A stretch of 64,000 bases of DNA from Terrimonas pollutisoli (GCF_029360765.1 NZ_JARKNA010000004.1:124001-188000); one strand, 5' to 3'; positions 18,030 through 27,392 are shown, counted from the first letter of the stretch. Program-made: numbers and translations. Notes: a model not told the origin generated them from the letters alone.

Positions 18030-18395
18030 TTATTCTTTTATAGTTTCAGTGAATACAAGATGGTTGCCAAACGGGTCAATCAGGCATACTTCCAATGTTC
18101 CCCATTCGGTTGTATTGATGCCGGGCTTGAGATAGCGGTATTCTTTTAGCTGTTTATGAAAATCGGCGACACTATCCATTTGAATTCTTATTCTTGCCCC
18201 GGGGATGCAATCGCCATAGTGTTCAGTCAGGTGAATGATAATACCATCTTTTGATACCTGGAAATACAACGGAAAATTTTCACCAAAGCGATGTTCCCAG
18301 TCAACGGTAAAGCCAAGCCAGTCCACATAAAACTCTTTCGCTTTCGCCACATCAAGTATTCGCAGAACCGGGGTAATGGTTTGTATCTTTTCCAT
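18030..18395 (-). CDS. Glyoxalase/bleomycin-resistance superfamily (VOC) protein
   Basis: A 121-residue VOC-fold protein. The start TPVLRILDVAKAKEFYVDWLG is the classic betaalphabetabetabeta opening, and the end EVCLIDPFGNHLVF is the matching second half. Metal-ligand positions are suggested by His in IIHLTEHYGD and Glu in WGTLEVCLI. Bacteroidota relatives are annotated as glyoxalase superfamily or bleomycin-resistance-like; substrate unknown. It lies between trmN6 (8 bases) and tsaD (10 bases), so it is likely co-transcribed with them. Confidence 0.8.
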   Translation of the reverse strand: MEKIQTITPVLRILDVAKAKEFYVDWLGFTVDWEHRFGENFPLYFQVSKDGIIIHLTEHYGDCIPGARIRIQMDSVADFHKQLKEYRYLKPGINTTEWGTLEVCLIDPFGNHLVFTETIKE

Positions 18396-18404
18396 ATGAA
18401 AAAT

Positions 18405-19523
18405 TTACCATTCAGCTCTTGCAGTTGCACTAACAGTAAGATCGGCAAACTGGCCATCCAGGTATTTGTAATAGCCGGTGATAGCAATCATGGCCGCATT
18501 GTCGGTGCAATATTCAAAAGCAGGAATAAAAGTGTTCCACTTGTTTTTTTTACCCATTTCTTCAAATGCCAGCCTTAAACCGCTATTGGCTGAAACACCA
18601 CCAGCCAGGCACACATCAGTGACGCCGGTTGTGATGACAGCCTTCTTTAATTTGTTCAGAAGAATAGAAACAATGCGATGCTGAATGGAGGCACAGATAT
18701 CTGCCAGGTTGTTATCAATAAATGATTGCTTTTCTTGTTCCGTAGCTTTAAACTCTTCTTTATACACGAGGCTTGTTCCGGCATTTTGCAAGAAATATAG
18801 GATAGAAGTCTTCAGACCGCTGAAACTAAAATTCAATCCCGGTATTTGGGGTTCGGGAAATTTAAAACGGTTGGCGTCGCCCTGTTTAGCATATTTATCA
18901 ATCAAGGGTCCGCCGGGATAGGGGAGCCCCAGCAGCTTCGCCGATTTATCAAAGGCTTCTCCCGCGGCATCATCAATGGTTTCACCAATCACTTTCATTG
19001 TAGTCGGCGATTCACACAAAACGATTTGCGTATGACCTCCGCTGACCGTAAGACACAAAAAAGGAAACCTTGGTTTTGGATCGGTGATAAGATTAGCTAA
19101 TACATGCCCCTGCATGTGATGCACGGCTATTACCGGTTTGTCCAGCGACAGCGCAAGCGATTTTGCAAACTGGGAGCCTACCAATAATGAACCTATCAGG
19201 CCCGGCGACTGGGTGAAAGCGATGGCGTCTATAGTTTGCAATTGATCCTGAGCGGTAGCCGAAGGATTGGCAGCTTGTAGTGCTGCTTCTACTACAGGAA
19301 CTATATTTTGCATATGTGCCCGGCTGGCTAATTCAGGTACAACACCGCCATATTGCTCGTGTATTTTTTGTGTAGCAATAATGTTGGATAAAATTTTTCC
19401 ATCCCTGCAAACGGCTGCTGAAGTTTCATCACAGGATGACTCTATAGCGAGAATTAACCCTCCCCGTTCCCTAAAGGGAGAGCCCCAGGAGTCTGCAAAT
19501 TGATAATTTTCTTCAGGTAGCAT
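18405..19523 (-). CDS. tsaD: tRNA N6-threonylcarbamoyladenosine transferase, with repeat-derived insertions
   Basis: TsaD installs threonylcarbamoyl on A37 of ANN-decoding tRNAs together with TsaB/TsaE. Visible family features are LAIESSCDETSAAV, the Fe-binding HHMQGH (HxxxH) segment, TVSGGHTQIVL, the NFSFSGLKT stretch and VCLAGGVSANSGLR. At 372 residues it is longer than the usual ~335-345. Two extra pieces explain this: an N-terminal extension before LILAIESS encoded by a palindromic intergenic-type repeat (19458-19490), and an insertion reading PSATAQDQ encoded by the 23-bp repeat at 19246-19268. Both keep the frame. No closer ATG or GTG is available after the first insertion, so the start at 19523 is preferred. 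Confidence 0.92.
   Translation of the reverse strand: MLPEENYQFADSWGSPFRERGGLILAIESSCDETSAAVCRDGKILSNIIATQKIHEQYGGVVPELASRAHMQNIVPVVEAALQAANPSATAQDQLQTIDAIAFTQSPGLIGSLLVGSQFAKSLALSLDKPVIAVHHMQGHVLANLITDPKPRFPFLCLTVSGGHTQIVLCESPTTMKVIGETIDDAAGEAFDKSAKLLGLPYPGGPLIDKYAKQGDANRFKFPEPQIPGLNFSFSGLKTSILYFLQNAGTSLVYKEEFKATEQEKQSFIDNNLADICASIQHRIVSILLNKLKKAVITTGVTDVCLAGGVSANSGLRLAFEEMGKKNKWNTFIPAFEYCTDNAAMIAITGYYKYLDGQFADLTVSATARAEW
19246..19268 (-). repeat. 23-bp dispersed repeat, copy 2, inside tsaD
   Basis: Identical over 23 bases to 17234-17256. On the coding strand it encodes PSATAQDQ-like residues in a loop between the helix VPVVEAALQAA and the strand IDAIAFTQ, where orthologues have a shorter linker. 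Confidence 0.8.
19458..19490 (-). repeat. CCCTAAAGGG-type palindromic repeat in the tsaD 5' end
   Basis: The C-rich then G-rich text CCCTCCCCGTTCCC-TAAAGGGAGAG is related to the intergenic element at 19634-19661 (CCTCCCTTCAGGGAGG). Here it is translated as the extra N-terminal residues WGSPFRERGG of TsaD. Confidence 0.6.
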
Positions 19524-19633
19524 TTGGCAAAAATAAATCTTTAGGAATCAGGTATGGAAAAGAAGACTGCGATTTAATACCGGATACTACGCAAAAGAAT
19601 AATTTAATATAATAAATGCTGTAGTAAGCTAAA

Positions 19634-19661
19634 GCCTCCCTTCAGGGAGGTTTGGAGGGTT
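19634..19661. repeat. CCTCCCTTCAGGGAGG palindrome
   Basis: A 6-bp stem (CCTCCC/GGGAGG) with loop TTCA, followed by a G-rich tail, directly after the stop of the ABC permease. It belongs to the same family as the element translated in tsaD; it may also serve as a weak terminator. Confidence 0.55.
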
Positions 19662-19662
19662 T

Positions 19663-20919
19663 TTATTTACTCCTGATCGCAACAACCGGGTCCATTCTTG
19701 CTGCCTGCCTGGCCGGAATAAATCCTGCCAGTATACCTACACCAATACAAATAAGAATGGCCAGTATCATATTGTTGGTAGAAATAAATACCGGGAAATC
19801 GAGAACATTGGTTAATATCTGGGTGAGAACAAATACAAGGGTAAGCCCAATCAATCCTCCGATGATGCAGAGAAAAGCGGACTCCAATAAAAACTCCGTT
19901 AGTATCACCCGGTTTTTAGCGCCGATCGCCTTTTTCAAACCGATCTGGCTGGTTCTTTCACGTACCGATACAAACATAATATTGGCCACGCCAAACATTC
20001 CTACGATCAATGACAAGGCAGCAATAGCCCAGCCACCAATATTAAGGCTCACAAAAGCTGAACTCACCGATTCACTAATGTCATTAATATCATTGAGCGC
20101 AAAATCATCTTCTTTTGTTGGACTTAGCTTATGGATTGCCCTCATCGTGCCTGTCAGGTCATCTTTTAACGCCTTACTGGTCAGGTTATCCTGGCCCTGC
20201 ACCATGATGATTGGTTGTGATCTTACTTCATTCATCAATGTGCGGGCAAACTTGTAGGGGATAACCACACTCTGGTCAAAATTCCACCCGCCAATCATTT
20301 GTTTCCCCTGTTTTTTAATCACACCAACTATCAGGGCTTTTTTGCCACGCACCGTTATTGTTTTATCCACGGCCAATTCCGCCGAGCCAAACAGTTTTTC
20401 TGCAATTTCATTTCCGGCTACAACAATATTATTGCCCCTGTCAAATTCAGATTCTGTGACATAGCGGCCATAGCTTATATCGACTGGTTGTATTTCATGA
20501 AATTCTTCAGTAACGCCGTATAAGTTTACATTGGAGAGAACACTGCCCCTATACTCCACATTATCGGTGGCGCTGATATTAAAAGCGGCATATTTGGCAC
20601 TGGCTGTTCTTTCTTTTACCTGATTTAGTTCCTCATATTTTGGCGAAGGCCTGTTTACATATCTCCACCAGGGAAAATCGGGTCCACCGCCCGCTGTCCA
20701 ATCCCACTTGTCAATATAGATAGTATTGGTGCCAAGAGAATTGACTTCGTTTTTGATGTTTTGTTCCAGGCTGTTTACAGTAGCCAATACGCCGATAATA
20801 CAGAAAATTCCGATAGTGATTCCAAACAAGGACAGAAATGTGCGGAGTTTGTTTTTCCATAACTCCAGCAAAGCCATTTTAAAACTGCTGACAATAATTT
20901 CTATCGTGCGGCGGACCAT
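19663..20919 (-). CDS. ABC transporter permease, MacB/FtsX type
   Basis: 418 residues. The architecture is one N-terminal membrane helix (LRTFLSLFGITIGIFCIIGV, about residues 26-45), a large periplasmic MacB core domain (about 50-280), then three helices near the C-terminus (about 295-410) ending ARQAARMDPVVAIR, the classic MacB ending. The conserved RTSQIGLKKAIGA coupling segment is at about 317. The partner ATPase is not adjacent in the window. The family exports macrolides, lipoproteins or peptides, or transmits force without transport; the substrate is unknown. Confidence 0.9.
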   Translation of the reverse strand: MVRRTIEIIVSSFKMALLELWKNKLRTFLSLFGITIGIFCIIGVLATVNSLEQNIKNEVNSLGTNTIYIDKWDWTAGGGPDFPWWRYVNRPSPKYEELNQVKERTASAKYAAFNISATDNVEYRGSVLSNVNLYGVTEEFHEIQPVDISYGRYVTESEFDRGNNIVVAGNEIAEKLFGSAELAVDKTITVRGKKALIVGVIKKQGKQMIGGWNFDQSVVIPYKFARTLMNEVRSQPIIMVQGQDNLTSKALKDDLTGTMRAIHKLSPTKEDDFALNDINDISESVSSAFVSLNIGGWAIAALSLIVGMFGVANIMFVSVRERTSQIGLKKAIGAKNRVILTEFLLESAFLCIIGGLIGLTLVFVLTQILTNVLDFPVFISTNNMILAILICIGVGILAGFIPARQAARMDPVVAIRSK

Positions 20920-21019
20920 GCTTCAAATTTACTGGATAGTGTTTGAGTGAAGACAGAATTTATTTAAAAGGTTAAAGTCATAGCTGCTCATACTCTTTCC
21001 AACCGAGATGACGGCAATA

Positions 21020-21050
21020 AAAAAAGTTGCCTTTATTGGAGGCAACTTTT
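21020..21050 (-). terminator. Rho-independent terminator of the beta-barrel gene
   Basis: Arms AAAAGTTGCC (21022-21031) and GGCAACTTTT (21041-21050) give a perfect 10-bp stem with a 9-nt loop; on the minus strand a T-rich tract follows. It is 20 bases after the stop at 21071. Confidence 0.8.
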
Positions 21051-21070
21051 ATGTTTTTTCTCTTTTGATT

Positions 21071-21676
21071 TTAGCGGGGACCGCCACCGATACAAAAACC
21101 GACTTTAATACCCAGGTAGCCATTTTTAGCCTTCATGGTAGCTGGTTCGCCGTTATTGTCGTAACCAATAACATCAGTTTTTGGAATAAGGTTATACTCA
21201 ATACCCAGGCGGAAGTGTTTCATTTCGAAACCACCTCTTATCATTCCACCAAATTTACTACCGGCGGAAACACCTTCTTGTGTTGAGTTGACCTCAGCAC
21301 TTGCTAACGAGAAGATACCGGCGCCTACTCCGCCAAATGGGCGAAAGGAGTAATTGTCGCTAAAGTAGTAATCACCGGTAAGCAAATAAGAGCCGGCAGC
21401 TTTTACACTTGCTTCGTTCACGTTGCCTTCCGCATCATAACCGCTGAAGCGGGCAATAACAGCTGCTTCCATCCGAAGACCAACAGCGAGATTGCTCATT
21501 ACGGCATACTTTGGTTCAACGGCAAATAGAACGCCGCCTTTAGCTCCGGTGCCTCCGGGTATTGCATAACCAAGGCTGACATCTACTTTAAAAGGTTTCA
21601 GGTCCGATTCAGATTGTGCACTGGCGGAAAAAGATAAAATAGTTCCTACGGTAAGAATCAACAATTTGTTTTTCAT
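21071..21676 (-). CDS. Outer-membrane beta-barrel protein
   Basis: 201 residues with a signal peptide (about residues 1-20, ILSFSASAQS). The rest is alternating hydrophobic/polar beta strands with Gly-rich turns (SLGYAIPGGTGAKGG, FRPFGGVGAGIF) and a strand-like C-terminus GYLGIKVGFCIGG, typical of small OmpA-like/PorT-like barrels of Bacteroidota. A periplasmic-to-outer-membrane location is inferred. Function is unknown; it is monocistronic by its own terminator. Confidence 0.8.
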   Translation of the reverse strand: MKNKLLILTVGTILSFSASAQSESDLKPFKVDVSLGYAIPGGTGAKGGVLFAVEPKYAVMSNLAVGLRMEAAVIARFSGYDAEGNVNEASVKAAGSYLLTGDYYFSDNYSFRPFGGVGAGIFSLASAEVNSTQEGVSAGSKFGGMIRGGFEMKHFRLGIEYNLIPKTDVIGYDNNGEPATMKAKNGYLGIKVGFCIGGGPR

Positions 21677-21939
21677 GGCTTGTTTTAAAGTTTTAAAAAA
21701 ATATGGGATTAAATGTATACTGCCGATTTCCGCAAAACGAATGAGGTAATATCTTTTTAAAGAAATTAAGTAAGAATACTTTTGAAGCGCTGGGTTTTTA
21801 CCGTGATATATTTTTTAATTTATATGTTATTGTTAGTTGGCTTATGAATAATATTCCCAAAAAGGTTTTGTAATGCTTTTGCATCTGGGAAAAGATTTGA
21901 TAATTTACTGCATAGCCTATGTCTTAAATTTGGATTGCG

Positions 21940-22737
21940 ATGTCTGCCAGCCTTTTTATAGTACGTCAATGGAAAAAACAAGTACAGGTTTTTCAGCAAA
22001 ATCTTGCGTTGGTGAAAAAGCAAAAGCAAACTGAGGCGGTACATGACCTGCGGGTGGCGGTAAAAAAAATGCGTTCTTACCTTAAATTGCTGAATATAGC
22101 CCGGCAGGACAACTACAGTCTTGCGTTTGACGGAACGGAAAAATTATTCAGCGTAATGGGAAAGTACCGGGATATCGAAATGGGGCTTGACCTGCTTGGT
22201 CGTTTTGAAAAAGAAAATAATACCAGTTACAAAGTTTTTAGCGATTATCTCGCTATTGCGCTTTTACAACAGGGAAAATGGTTGCAGGCTGCTATGTTGG
22301 AATATGACGAAAATGAATTGACCGGGTTAACTTACCAGTTGGAGCAGGATCTTAAAGATGCGGACCGGGAAGAGCTGATGCATAAATTTAAGATCGTTAT
22401 TGAAAAGGAGTTTAAAAAAGCTGGGCGGCATATAAATCACTTTAACCGGGATACGCATCAAATACGTAAAATTTTTAAAGACATCTTCTATTGGGTTGAA
22501 ATCGCACCAGCAGGTGTTTTGATGAACACAGATCAGGTGAAGAAAATAAAAAAGATTTTAAATAACCTGGGCGATTGGCAGGACCATGAAATGCTTCATC
22601 AAAAAATTAAACATTTCAGGAAAGATTTTGTACCCGATGCAAAAGATGAATACCAGGCGCTAAAAGAACTGGAGAGCAATATCCAGGGCCAGAAGGAAAA
22701 ATTGCTGGATAAAGCAAAAGCCATCGCTATATTTTGA
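21940..22737 (+). CDS. CHAD domain protein
   Basis: A 265-residue all-alpha protein. The segment AVHDLRVAVKKMRSYLKLL (about residues 33-51) is the conserved histidine/basic face of the CHAD domain, and a second copy-like segment with KIFKDIFYWVEI and LGDWQDHEML (about 180-220) completes the pseudo-twofold fold. CHAD proteins bind inorganic polyphosphate through basic residues and are found with polyP granules or class IV adenylate cyclase-like enzymes. No CYTH domain or polyP kinase neighbour is present. Start ATG 21940. Confidence 0.85.
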   Translation: MSASLFIVRQWKKQVQVFQQNLALVKKQKQTEAVHDLRVAVKKMRSYLKLLNIARQDNYSLAFDGTEKLFSVMGKYRDIEMGLDLLGRFEKENNTSYKVFSDYLAIALLQQGKWLQAAMLEYDENELTGLTYQLEQDLKDADREELMHKFKIVIEKEFKKAGRHINHFNRDTHQIRKIFKDIFYWVEIAPAGVLMNTDQVKKIKKILNNLGDWQDHEMLHQKIKHFRKDFVPDAKDEYQALKELESNIQGQKEKLLDKAKAIAIF

Positions 22738-22804
22738 CAATAATTTCGCCGAATTAACCCTTAAACTATCTCTGTCCGGTTCTGGATGTCAGGCTTTCAA
22801 ACCT

Positions 22805-22812
22805 TAACTTTG
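22805..22812 (+). promoter_or_regulatory. Possible -7 box (TAACTTTG) upstream of prfC
   Basis: TAACTTTG fits the Bacteroidota TAnnTTTG -7 consensus and lies about 53 bases before the chosen prfC start. A good -33 TTTG is not seen, so this is tentative. Confidence 0.35.
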
Positions 22813-22864
22813 CCGCCTTAAAAAGAGTGCTATGGACTGTCGTCCATGGACTGTGGACCGAATC

Positions 22865-24460
22865 ATGAAATATCATCACGAAATAAGCCGGCGTAGAACA
22901 TTTGCAATTATCAGTCACCCGGATGCGGGTAAAACAACATTAACAGAAAAATTGCTGTTATTCGGCGGCGCCATTCAGGTGGCGGGTGCTGTTAAAAGCA
23001 ATAAGATCAAGAAACACGCAACCAGCGATTTTATGGAGATCGAGCGGCAGAGAGGTATCTCCGTCGCCACTTCTGTTATGAGCTTTGAGTATGACGGCAT
23101 CCTGATTAACCTGCTGGATACACCCGGTCACAAAGACTTTGCGGAAGATACCTACCGCACACTGACCGCTGTGGACAGCGTTATCCTGGTAGTGGATAGC
23201 GTAAATGGGGTAGAGGAACAGACAAGAAGGCTAATGGAGGTTTGCCGCATGAGGGATACGCCGGTAATTGTATTTATTAATAAAATGGACCGGGATGGTA
23301 AAAACCGTTTCGACCTGTTGGAGGAGATCGAAAAAGAACTGAAAATATCACTTCATCCCATGACCTGGCCCATTAACAGTGGTAAAGAGTTTAAAGGAGT
23401 GTACAACCTGGACGATAAAAGCCTTGTTTTATTTACAGCTAACACGAAGGCTTCAGAGGAAGATGTATTAAAGATCCAGGACCTGAGTTTGCCGATTCTT
23501 GAGCAGACAATTGGCGATAATGATGCAAATACATTGAGAGAAGATGTGGAATTGGTAGACACGGTTCATGGCGAATTAAAGGTGGAAGATTACCTGGCGG
23601 GAAAAGTGGCGCCGGTTTTCTTCGGAAGTGCGGTTAATAATTTTGGAGTACGGGAAATGCTGAACACATTTATCCGTATTGCACCAACTCCAAGAAGCCG
23701 GGAAACAACAAAGCGGTTCCTAAGTGTGGAAGAGGACAAACTAAGCGGTTTCATTTTTAAGATACATGCCAATCTTGATCCCAAACATCGTGATAGGATA
23801 GCCTTTATGCGGGTGTGTTCGGGCAGGTTCGAACGCAATAAGTATTATCATCATGTAAGGCTGGATAAAGATGTTCGCTTCAGCAACCCTTATTCATTTT
23901 TGGCCCGTAGCAAGGATGTAATCGAAGAGGCTTTTCCAGGTGATGTTGTGGGGCTTTTTGATACCGGGAACTTTAAAATTGGTGATACACTGACAGAAGG
24001 AGAAGATTTTTATTTTACAGGAATCCCTTCTTTTTCACCTGAAATATTTAAGGAGGTGGTGAATAAAGACCCGATGAAAACCAAACAATTGGAAAAAGGA
24101 CTTTTGCAGCTTACTGATGAGGGTGTGGCGCAATTGTTTACTCAATTTGGTGGCAATAAAAAAATTATCGGTTGCGTCGGCGAACTCCAGTTCGAAGTGA
24201 TTCAATATCGCCTGTTGCATGAATATGGCGCTTCGGTTGTCTTTAACGCTTTGCCTTTTTATAAGGCTTGCTGGCTGACAACAACCGACGAGAAAAAGCT
24301 ATTGGAATTCTCCCGGTTCAAGCAGGCCAATATTGCCGCAGACAAGGATGGCCACATGGTTTATTTAGCCCAAAGCGAATGGTTCCTGAATACGGAAATA
24401 AATAACAATCCCGATATTACTTTCCATTTTACCTCGGAAATTCATAAGGAAACCGCATGA
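22865..24460 (+). CDS. prfC: Peptide chain release factor 3
   Basis: A translational GTPase of about 531 residues that recycles RF1/RF2 from the ribosome. G motifs: SHPDAGKTT (G1, about residues 17-25), ERQRGISV (G2 region, about 63-70), DTPGH (G3, about 87-91) and INKMDRDG (G4, about 140-147). The C-terminal part carries the RF3-specific domain II and III. The frame remains open upstream to 22832, but the extra residues (from CGTCCATGG text) have no family similarity, so ATG 22865 ([19 protein letters not shown]) is chosen. It overlaps the following GNAT gene by four bases (ATGA), implying translational coupling. Confidence 0.95.
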   Translation: MKYHHEISRRRTFAIISHPDAGKTTLTEKLLLFGGAIQVAGAVKSNKIKKHATSDFMEIERQRGISVATSVMSFEYDGILINLLDTPGHKDFAEDTYRTLTAVDSVILVVDSVNGVEEQTRRLMEVCRMRDTPVIVFINKMDRDGKNRFDLLEEIEKELKISLHPMTWPINSGKEFKGVYNLDDKSLVLFTANTKASEEDVLKIQDLSLPILEQTIGDNDANTLREDVELVDTVHGELKVEDYLAGKVAPVFFGSAVNNFGVREMLNTFIRIAPTPRSRETTKRFLSVEEDKLSGFIFKIHANLDPKHRDRIAFMRVCSGRFERNKYYHHVRLDKDVRFSNPYSFLARSKDVIEEAFPGDVVGLFDTGNFKIGDTLTEGEDFYFTGIPSFSPEIFKEVVNKDPMKTKQLEKGLLQLTDEGVAQLFTQFGGNKKIIGCVGELQFEVIQYRLLHEYGASVVFNALPFYKACWLTTTDEKKLLEFSRFKQANIAADKDGHMVYLAQSEWFLNTEINNNPDITFHFTSEIHKETA

Positions 24461-24969
24461 TCTTATTTGAAACAGAAAGATTGATTGTCCGGCATTACAC
24501 AAAAGCAGATGCCGATAATTTCTTTTTGTTAAATGGTGACGAGGAAATCATGCGGTACATAAGACCTGCTAAAACCAGGGAAGAAGCCGATCAATTTTTA
24601 CTGGAAGTGATTCAGTATGCAGAAAATTTTCCTTTGTATGGCCGCTGGGCCGTTAATGAAAAAGAAACCGGTGATTTTGTTGGTTCATTTGCGCTAATTC
24701 CCATAGAAAAAACGGATAAAATGCAGCTGGGCTATGCTTTGTTAAAATCAAATTGGGGAAAAGGCTATGCAACCGAGCTCACACATGGAGGCCTCGCTTA
24801 TGTATTTTCCAAAACCGGGCTGGACGAGATTTATGCCGTCACTGAAATCGCCAATCTAGCTTCGCAAAAAGTATTGCTAAAGGCGGGATTTGACCCATTT
24901 GATGAAACAGAAGAGGATGGGAAAAAGCTGTCCCGTTTTATTTATTTGAAAAAAGACTTCCGGCCTTAA
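24457..24969 (+). CDS. GNAT-family N-acetyltransferase (RimJ/RimL-like)
   Basis: 170 residues. [17 protein letters not shown] is the standard opening of RimJ/RimL-type GNATs, [17 protein letters not shown] contains the acetyl-CoA pyrophosphate loop (G/Q-x-x-G-x-G/A, about residues 88-104), and [11 protein letters not shown] (about 133-143) is the canonical GNAT C-terminal signature. It acts in the cytoplasm on protein N-termini or a small molecule; the target is unknown. Overlaps prfC by 4 nt and its stop overlaps the convergent stop of purB. Confidence 0.88.
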   Translation: MILFETERLIVRHYTKADADNFFLLNGDEEIMRYIRPAKTREEADQFLLEVIQYAENFPLYGRWAVNEKETGDFVGSFALIPIEKTDKMQLGYALLKSNWGKGYATELTHGGLAYVFSKTGLDEIYAVTEIANLASQKVLLKAGFDPFDETEEDGKKLSRFIYLKKDFRP

Positions 24970-26309
24970 AATTTCGCAGCAACACCCGTATAATTATGCG
25001 GTGTAATTTTCTTTAATTCTTTCTTTACTTCGGTTTTGATTTTTAATCCGTCTACAAATTGATGAATGGTCTTTTGGTCAATTTTGGCAGCACCTCTTGT
25101 TAAATCTTTTAAGGCCTCATAGGGTTGAGGGTAGTTCTCTCTTCGCAGGATGGTCTGTATGGCCTCTGCAACTACGGCCCAATTACTTTCAAGATCTTCG
25201 TGAATCTTCGCGTCGTTGATGACTAGTTTTTCCAATCCTTTTTCGATGGATTTAAAAGCAATAATGGTATGGGCAAAAGGAACACCAATATTGCGAAGCA
25301 CCGTAGAATCGGTTAGGTCCCGCTGCAACCTCGATACAGGTAGCTTTGATGAAAGATGTTCAAAGATTGCATTGCCAATTCCCAGGTTTCCTTCTGCATT
25401 TTCAAAGTCGATGGGGTTTACTTTATGTGGCATGGCGGATGAACCCACTTCACCCTTTTTTGTTTTCTGTTTGAAGTATTCCATCGATACATAGGTCCAT
25501 ATATCCCGGCAAAAATCGATCAGGATATTATTGACCCTTTTCATGCAATCAAAATGAGCTGCGAGATTATCATAATGTTCAATCTGCGTAGTGAATTGCT
25601 GGCGGCTTAATCCAAGGTGATCGGTAAACTCGTTACCCAGTTTTATCCAATCAATTTTTGGGAAAGCGACATGATGGGCATTAAAATTTCCGGTGGCTCC
25701 GCCAAATTTCGCACTAAAAGGTACCGTGATGAATTGTTCTATCTGCGCTTGTATTCTTTCCGCAAAGACCATTATTTCTTTACCCAGTTTTGTCGGGCTG
25801 GCTGGTTGTCCATGTGTGTGGGCAAGCATCGGGATGTCCTTCCATTGTTCTGCCAGTAACCTTAGTTGCGTATTCAGGTTAAGCAAACCCGGAAGATATT
25901 CATATTCGATTGCATGTTTCCAAAGTAAAGGAATAGCTGTATTGTTGATATCCTGCGAAGTCAGTCCAAAGTGGATCCACTCTTTGACCGATTTGCCATC
26001 CGTTTTTTCTAATTCATTTTTCAGGTAATATTCTACGGCTTTTACATCATGGTTGGTGATGTATTCAATTTGTTTTATTTCCTGGGCATCTTCGGGACCA
26101 AAGCTTTCGGCGAGTTTAGTAAGACTTTTAATGGTTTTGCCGGATAATTTGAAAAATTTTTTTCTCTCCAAAAACAACAGGTATTCTACTTCAACCAGTA
26201 TCCGGTATTTGATTAAAGCATATTCCGAAAAATATTCGTCGAGGTGTTGAACTTGTCTTCTGTAGCGGCCGTCAACGGCAGAAATAGCGGTTAGTGCTGA
26301 TAGTTCCAT
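24966..26309 (-). CDS. purB: Adenylosuccinate lyase
   Basis: 447 residues from the chosen ATG (MELSALTAISAVDGRY). PurB splits SAICAR and adenylosuccinate, releasing fumarate, in purine synthesis. Family signatures: HTHGQPASPTKLGKE (catalytic His, about residues 158-172) and the flexible signature loop GSSAMPHKVNPIDFENAE with the catalytic Ser (about 281-298). The start of the fold VDGRYRRQVQHLDEYFSEY is typical of the longer E. coli-like PurB. The frame is open 15 codons further upstream, but those codons have no similarity. A symmetrical -7 palindrome upstream may drive it and mqnA divergently. Confidence 0.96.
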   Translation of the reverse strand: MELSALTAISAVDGRYRRQVQHLDEYFSEYALIKYRILVEVEYLLFLERKKFFKLSGKTIKSLTKLAESFGPEDAQEIKQIEYITNHDVKAVEYYLKNELEKTDGKSVKEWIHFGLTSQDINNTAIPLLWKHAIEYEYLPGLLNLNTQLRLLAEQWKDIPMLAHTHGQPASPTKLGKEIMVFAERIQAQIEQFITVPFSAKFGGATGNFNAHHVAFPKIDWIKLGNEFTDHLGLSRQQFTTQIEHYDNLAAHFDCMKRVNNILIDFCRDIWTYVSMEYFKQKTKKGEVGSSAMPHKVNPIDFENAEGNLGIGNAIFEHLSSKLPVSRLQRDLTDSTVLRNIGVPFAHTIIAFKSIEKGLEKLVINDAKIHEDLESNWAVVAEAIQTILRRENYPQPYEALKDLTRGAAKIDQKTIHQFVDGLKIKTEVKKELKKITPHNYTGVAAKF

Positions 26310-26405
26310 GAGAAAGTTTTTTGTTTTTTGTTTTTGGCTTATAGTTAACAACACCTGCAGGCTTTAGCGACATATTATAAACCATAAACGAGAAACAACT
26401 TGGTA

Positions 26406-26424
26406 TATCTTTGCGGCAAAGATA
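26406..26424. promoter_or_regulatory. Symmetrical divergent -7 box (TATCTTTG-cgg-CAAAGATA)
   Basis: Bases 26406-26413 read TATCTTTG on the plus strand and 26417-26424 read the same on the minus strand. Both match the Bacteroidota TAnnTTTG -7 element. The site is ~97 bases from the purB start and ~123 from the mqnA start, pointing each way. Clear -33 TTTG boxes at the ideal distance are not seen. Confidence 0.45.
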
Positions 26425-26546
26425 AAGAACACAAATTGTAGTAATGAAACCGGGCATCTTTATTTCCCTCAATATGAGAATGAAGTTTTGCAAGACTCTG
26501 CCGATAAGGACGGTGTTGGCTCCGGCCTCAAAAAAGAATATAGCGG

Positions 26547-27326
26547 ATGAAAGAAATTAGCTTGTCGCCGTTCGATGGAAGTGATGAAAGAAAAGTTCGG
26601 GTGGGCATCGTAAATTACCTGAATACAAAACCCCTGATCTACGGATTACAAAAGGAACCGATCAATAAATTGATCGATTTGATCGGTGCTTACCCGTCGA
26701 AGCTGGCCCAGATGCTTTCCGATGATCAAATTGATGTAGGGTTGATACCGGTAGCGGTCATTCCTCAATTATCCTCTTATCATATTAATGGAAATTTTTG
26801 TATTGGCGCCGAAGGAGAGGTGGCATCCGTATGTTTGTTCAGTGAAGTGCCGATGAAGGAAATAACAACGGTTTACCTCGATTATCAAAGCAGGTCGTCA
26901 GTTGCCTTATTGAAATGGCTTATGAAGGAGTCATGGGGCATAAATCCTGAGATAAAACAGGCACTGGATGAGAGCTACCGGCAGGAAATAAAGGGAACTA
27001 CAGCGGGATTAGTGATCGGTGACCGGGCGTTGGAACAACGAAAAATATCCACCTTTATTTATGATCTGGGTAGTGAGTGGCGGGCAATTACGGGGCTGCC
27101 CTTTGTGTTTGCAGCATGGGTAAGCAAAAGGCCTTTGCCGGAGGCGTTTGTACGGATTTTTGATGAGGCCAATGCAATGGGATTAAATCATATTGATGAA
27201 ATCGTCCGGGAAACAGCATTTGACCTGTATGATTTGAAGAAATATTACACTATTCATCTCAGCTATGGTCTTGATGAAAGGAAAAGACAGGGGTTACAAA
27301 AGTTTTTAAGCTTCATTATACCCTGA
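26547..27326 (+). CDS. mqnA: Chorismate dehydratase / menaquinone biosynthesis MqnA-like protein
   Basis: A 259-residue member of the MqnA/MqnD family, periplasmic-binding-protein fold. The start VRVGIVNYLNTKPLIYGL (about residues 17-34) with the invariant N-Y-L-N-T-x-P is diagnostic for MqnA, which dehydrates chorismate to 3-enolpyruvylbenzoate in the futalosine route to menaquinone. Further features are LIPVAVIP and DLGSEWRAITGLPFVFAAW. The first ~15 residues (SLSPFDGSDERK) are extra relative to the core and may be explained by a later start. Other futalosine genes are not in the window. Confidence 0.85.
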   Translation: MKEISLSPFDGSDERKVRVGIVNYLNTKPLIYGLQKEPINKLIDLIGAYPSKLAQMLSDDQIDVGLIPVAVIPQLSSYHINGNFCIGAEGEVASVCLFSEVPMKEITTVYLDYQSRSSVALLKWLMKESWGINPEIKQALDESYRQEIKGTTAGLVIGDRALEQRKISTFIYDLGSEWRAITGLPFVFAAWVSKRPLPEAFVRIFDEANAMGLNHIDEIVRETAFDLYDLKKYYTIHLSYGLDERKRQGLQKFLSFIIP

Positions 27327-27367
27327 AGGCGGTATGTTGCGGGTTATGAATTATGATAACCGGACTT

Positions 27368-27375
27368 TATATTTG
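27368..27375 (+). promoter_or_regulatory. Possible -7 box (TATATTTG) of gmd-fcl
   Basis: TATATTTG matches TAnnTTTG and lies 18-25 bases before the gmd ATG, implying a short leader. No convincing -33 box at the usual spacing. Confidence 0.35.
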
Positions 27376-27392
27376 CGGAAATTAAAAGCGGA

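Noticed and set aside
19652..20257. 201-codon plus-strand frame opposite the ABC permease.
   Set aside because: Mirror of membrane-helix codons of the permease; no independent support.
22832..22864. Upstream extension of the release factor 3 frame.
   Set aside because: The extra eleven residues come from a GGACTGTCGTCCATGGACTGT-like palindromic text with no family similarity; the internal ATG at 22865 fits RF3 homologues.
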